In this document: positions 26,277-27,652 of the stretch, piece by piece
Position numbering within the stretch: the stretch's first letter is position 1
Layout of the letters: the number at the start of each line of letters is the position of its first letter
Notes under the pieces: model-generated
Database searches by the model: none
What the model was told of the DNA's origin: nothing
What the model saw: only the letters and a program-made list of their open reading frames with translations
Virus record (IMG/VR): IMGVR_UViG_3300035659_000082
Span: 1-27,652 of that record
Direction: 5' to 3' (one strand)
Source: a virus
DNA length: 27,652 nt
Made by a program: the position numbers and the translations under genes

Positions 26277-27652
26277 ATGAGCAATACTAGAGCGAAGATC
26301 ATAACGGCGATTCTCCTCACCGTCGTGTGCGCCTCCTGCTGGGGGGCATACTGGGATGGTGGGACGGTCACGAAGCCGATCCAGATAAGGCTCCCAAGCA
26401 CATACGGCAAGGCACCCTTCGAGATATTCTTGGGCGGCAGCAAGCTCTTCGGGGTAGGGACGGACGGCAAGCTGAGCGGTGTGGCTCCTGGCAGCGACCT
26501 CGGCGATAACGTAAAGATTGTTGACCCGGGCGGGCCTGGATACACCACGATAGCAGCAGCGTTGGCGGCAATCACCGATGCGAGCGTGGTGAATCCCTAT
26601 GTTATCCTAGTCGCTCCGGGAGTTGCCACAAAGTCCTTCACCGGCAAGGACTACGTGAGGGTCGTCTTCCTGGACCAGACCTCCGCCGCAGCGGGCGACA
26701 CGTCTCTATACGCCACGAAACCTTTCGGTGACCTGACCGACCTGACAGCGGCTGAGATAGATACGACCCCAACAGGGATAGGTACCAGTGGGAATACTAC
26801 TGGACACGTAGTCGGCATTGACTTTGCTAATGTTCTGAGTAGAAACCTATACAAGGATGACGGGGTGACCCAGATTGGTGTAACCTCCAATCATACCACC
26901 ACCGCTCAGGTCATGGCTGACATCGTTGCCGTCGGTGGATTCCCGTACCTGGCTCACCAGGACTTCATCGCCGATGGGTACTGGAGCCAGGCGGGCATCA
27001 CGACTCTATGGGCTACATATCCAGCAGTCACTGTCAGCATGGCGCAGAATATCAACACTGCGATGATTCGCGAGAGTGCATATCTCAAACCACTCGAAGA
27101 TGCACTTTATGCCACAACCAACTATACCTACAATCTGCGAGTTTTGGGTGAGGACGACGCTCACTACAGGAACATGACAGGTTTCTACACAGGTTCGGGT
27201 TATGGGTTCGGTCCGAAGAGCTACGTCTGGCCCTCGGCAAAGACCAAGGCGGCACTGAAGACCGCTTTGGATAGTGGTTGGTTTATCTACGCCACTCCAC
27301 TCTGCAACGACACAACCAACGGGGTGGTTGTACCGGGCGACGACCTGATATTACCCTACAATTGGTGTCAGGTCACGTCGGAAGGAACACCGGCCCATAC
27401 TACCTTAGAAGTCACCGCGTACTGGACACCAGGTTTTAATCACCAGTGGCAAGTAAGTGGTGGTAGTGCTAGTACATCTCAGGTGGAGTTGGCTTACGCT
27501 GGCTATGACGCCACCTTGTTCACGAGTGGTCCTCACAAAGGTCACTACGGTCATACCTGGACTCTGGGTCCATTTCCAATTACAGGGCCACCGGCTCCGA
27601 CAAAATATCTGCGTGTGATAATACGGAACGCCTCCAGTAATACGCTAGTCGC
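26277..27652 (+). CDS. Exported or virion protein with PHP-like domain, 3' end cut by window
   Basis: The frame is open from ATG 26277 (AAGGAGG upstream) to the window end, at least 458 residues. The N-terminus (MSNTRAKIITAILLTVVCAS) looks like a signal peptide. Residues about 80-115 (VKIVDPGGPGYTTIAAALAA, then NPYVILVAPGV) resemble the opening of beta-helix pectate-lyase-like tail-spike proteins. Residues about 190-345 resemble a PHP phosphoesterase: TSNHT near 206, GGFPYLAHQDF (H227), LGEDDAHYRN (DDAH at 293-296) and ALKTALDSGWFIYAT. The usual first HxH motif is not clear, so activity is uncertain. From about 26760 the DNA is less GC-rich than upstream, suggesting a grafted domain. Confidence 0.68.
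   Translation, partial: MSNTRAKIITAILLTVVCASCWGAYWDGGTVTKPIQIRLPSTYGKAPFEIFLGGSKLFGVGTDGKLSGVAPGSDLGDNVKIVDPGGPGYTTIAAALAAITDASVVNPYVILVAPGVATKSFTGKDYVRVVFLDQTSAAAGDTSLYATKPFGDLTDLTAAEIDTTPTGIGTSGNTTGHVVGIDFANVLSRNLYKDDGVTQIGVTSNHTTTAQVMADIVAVGGFPYLAHQDFIADGYWSQAGITTLWATYPAVTVSMAQNINTAMIRESAYLKPLEDALYATTNYTYNLRVLGEDDAHYRNMTGFYTGSGYGFGPKSYVWPSAKTKAALKTALDSGWFIYATPLCNDTTNGVVVPGDDLILPYNWCQVTSEGTPAHTTLEVTAYWTPGFNHQWQVSGGSASTSQVELAYAGYDATLFTSGPHKGHYGHTWTLGPFPITGPPAPTKYLRVIIRNASSNTLV

Noticed and set aside
1-27652. tRNA or rRNA genes
   Set aside because: TTCGAATC-like strings (for example near 6640 and 10812) lie in coding sequence and lack acceptor and anticodon stems; no cloverleaf was found by eye.

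Overview
The window is one contiguous piece of a tailed double-stranded DNA phage (Caudoviricetes) or prophage. Nearly every gene is on the + strand, tightly packed with ATGA, TGATG or short overlaps. Most start codons have a strong GGAGG-type ribosome site, and two promoters match the sigma-70 consensus with 17-base spacing, so the host is a bacterium. The sequence is GC-rich. No host, tRNA, integrase, lysis or complete tail gene was found, so the host cannot be named. The first gene is cut by the left edge and the last by the right edge.

Layout: (1) 1-3268: the end of an MT-A70 adenine methyltransferase, a nuclease-like protein and a run of small, often cysteine-rich accessory proteins. (2) 3294-7583: recombination block with a promoter, a structured leader and an HNH nuclease; a SWIM zinc-finger protein; a phiC31 Gp3-like directionality factor; a Mu Gam-like protein; and a second promoter, structured leader and nuclease (PD-(D/E)XK with zinc ribbon). 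(3) 7576-10037: a primase-helicase fusion followed by a repeat-rich 200-base region that may be an origin. (4) 10039-16679: modification block with a beta-class methyltransferase, a C5-cytosine methyltransferase lying inside a split Gp37/Gp68 (DUF5131) gene, a RuvC-like resolvase, a PAPS-reductase-like protein, a DPPY methyltransferase and small proteins. (5) 16689-17300: a sigma-region-4-like late regulator whose ribosome site is buried in a hairpin, then a leader. (6) 17301-27652: packaging and head genes (terminase small and large, portal-MuF fusion, protease-scaffold, decoration protein, major capsid protein), then two genes whose products start with export-signal-like sequences.

Most striking: the leaders at 3328-3422 and 6901-7014 share an unusual RNA architecture. 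Three long helices run in the order A-B-C-A'-B'-C', so every helix crosses the other two. The two copies share almost no sequence, but they keep the same spacings (4 bases between C and A', 0 or no gap between B' and C') and use G.U pairs. Each starts at the predicted +1 of a consensus promoter and precedes a different nuclease gene. I do not recognise this RNA; it is the best candidate for an undescribed system. A weaker, divergent third copy may lie at 1691-1835. Second most striking is the methyltransferase cassette that replaced the middle of the Gp37/Gp68 gene and now reads in frame into the resolvase.
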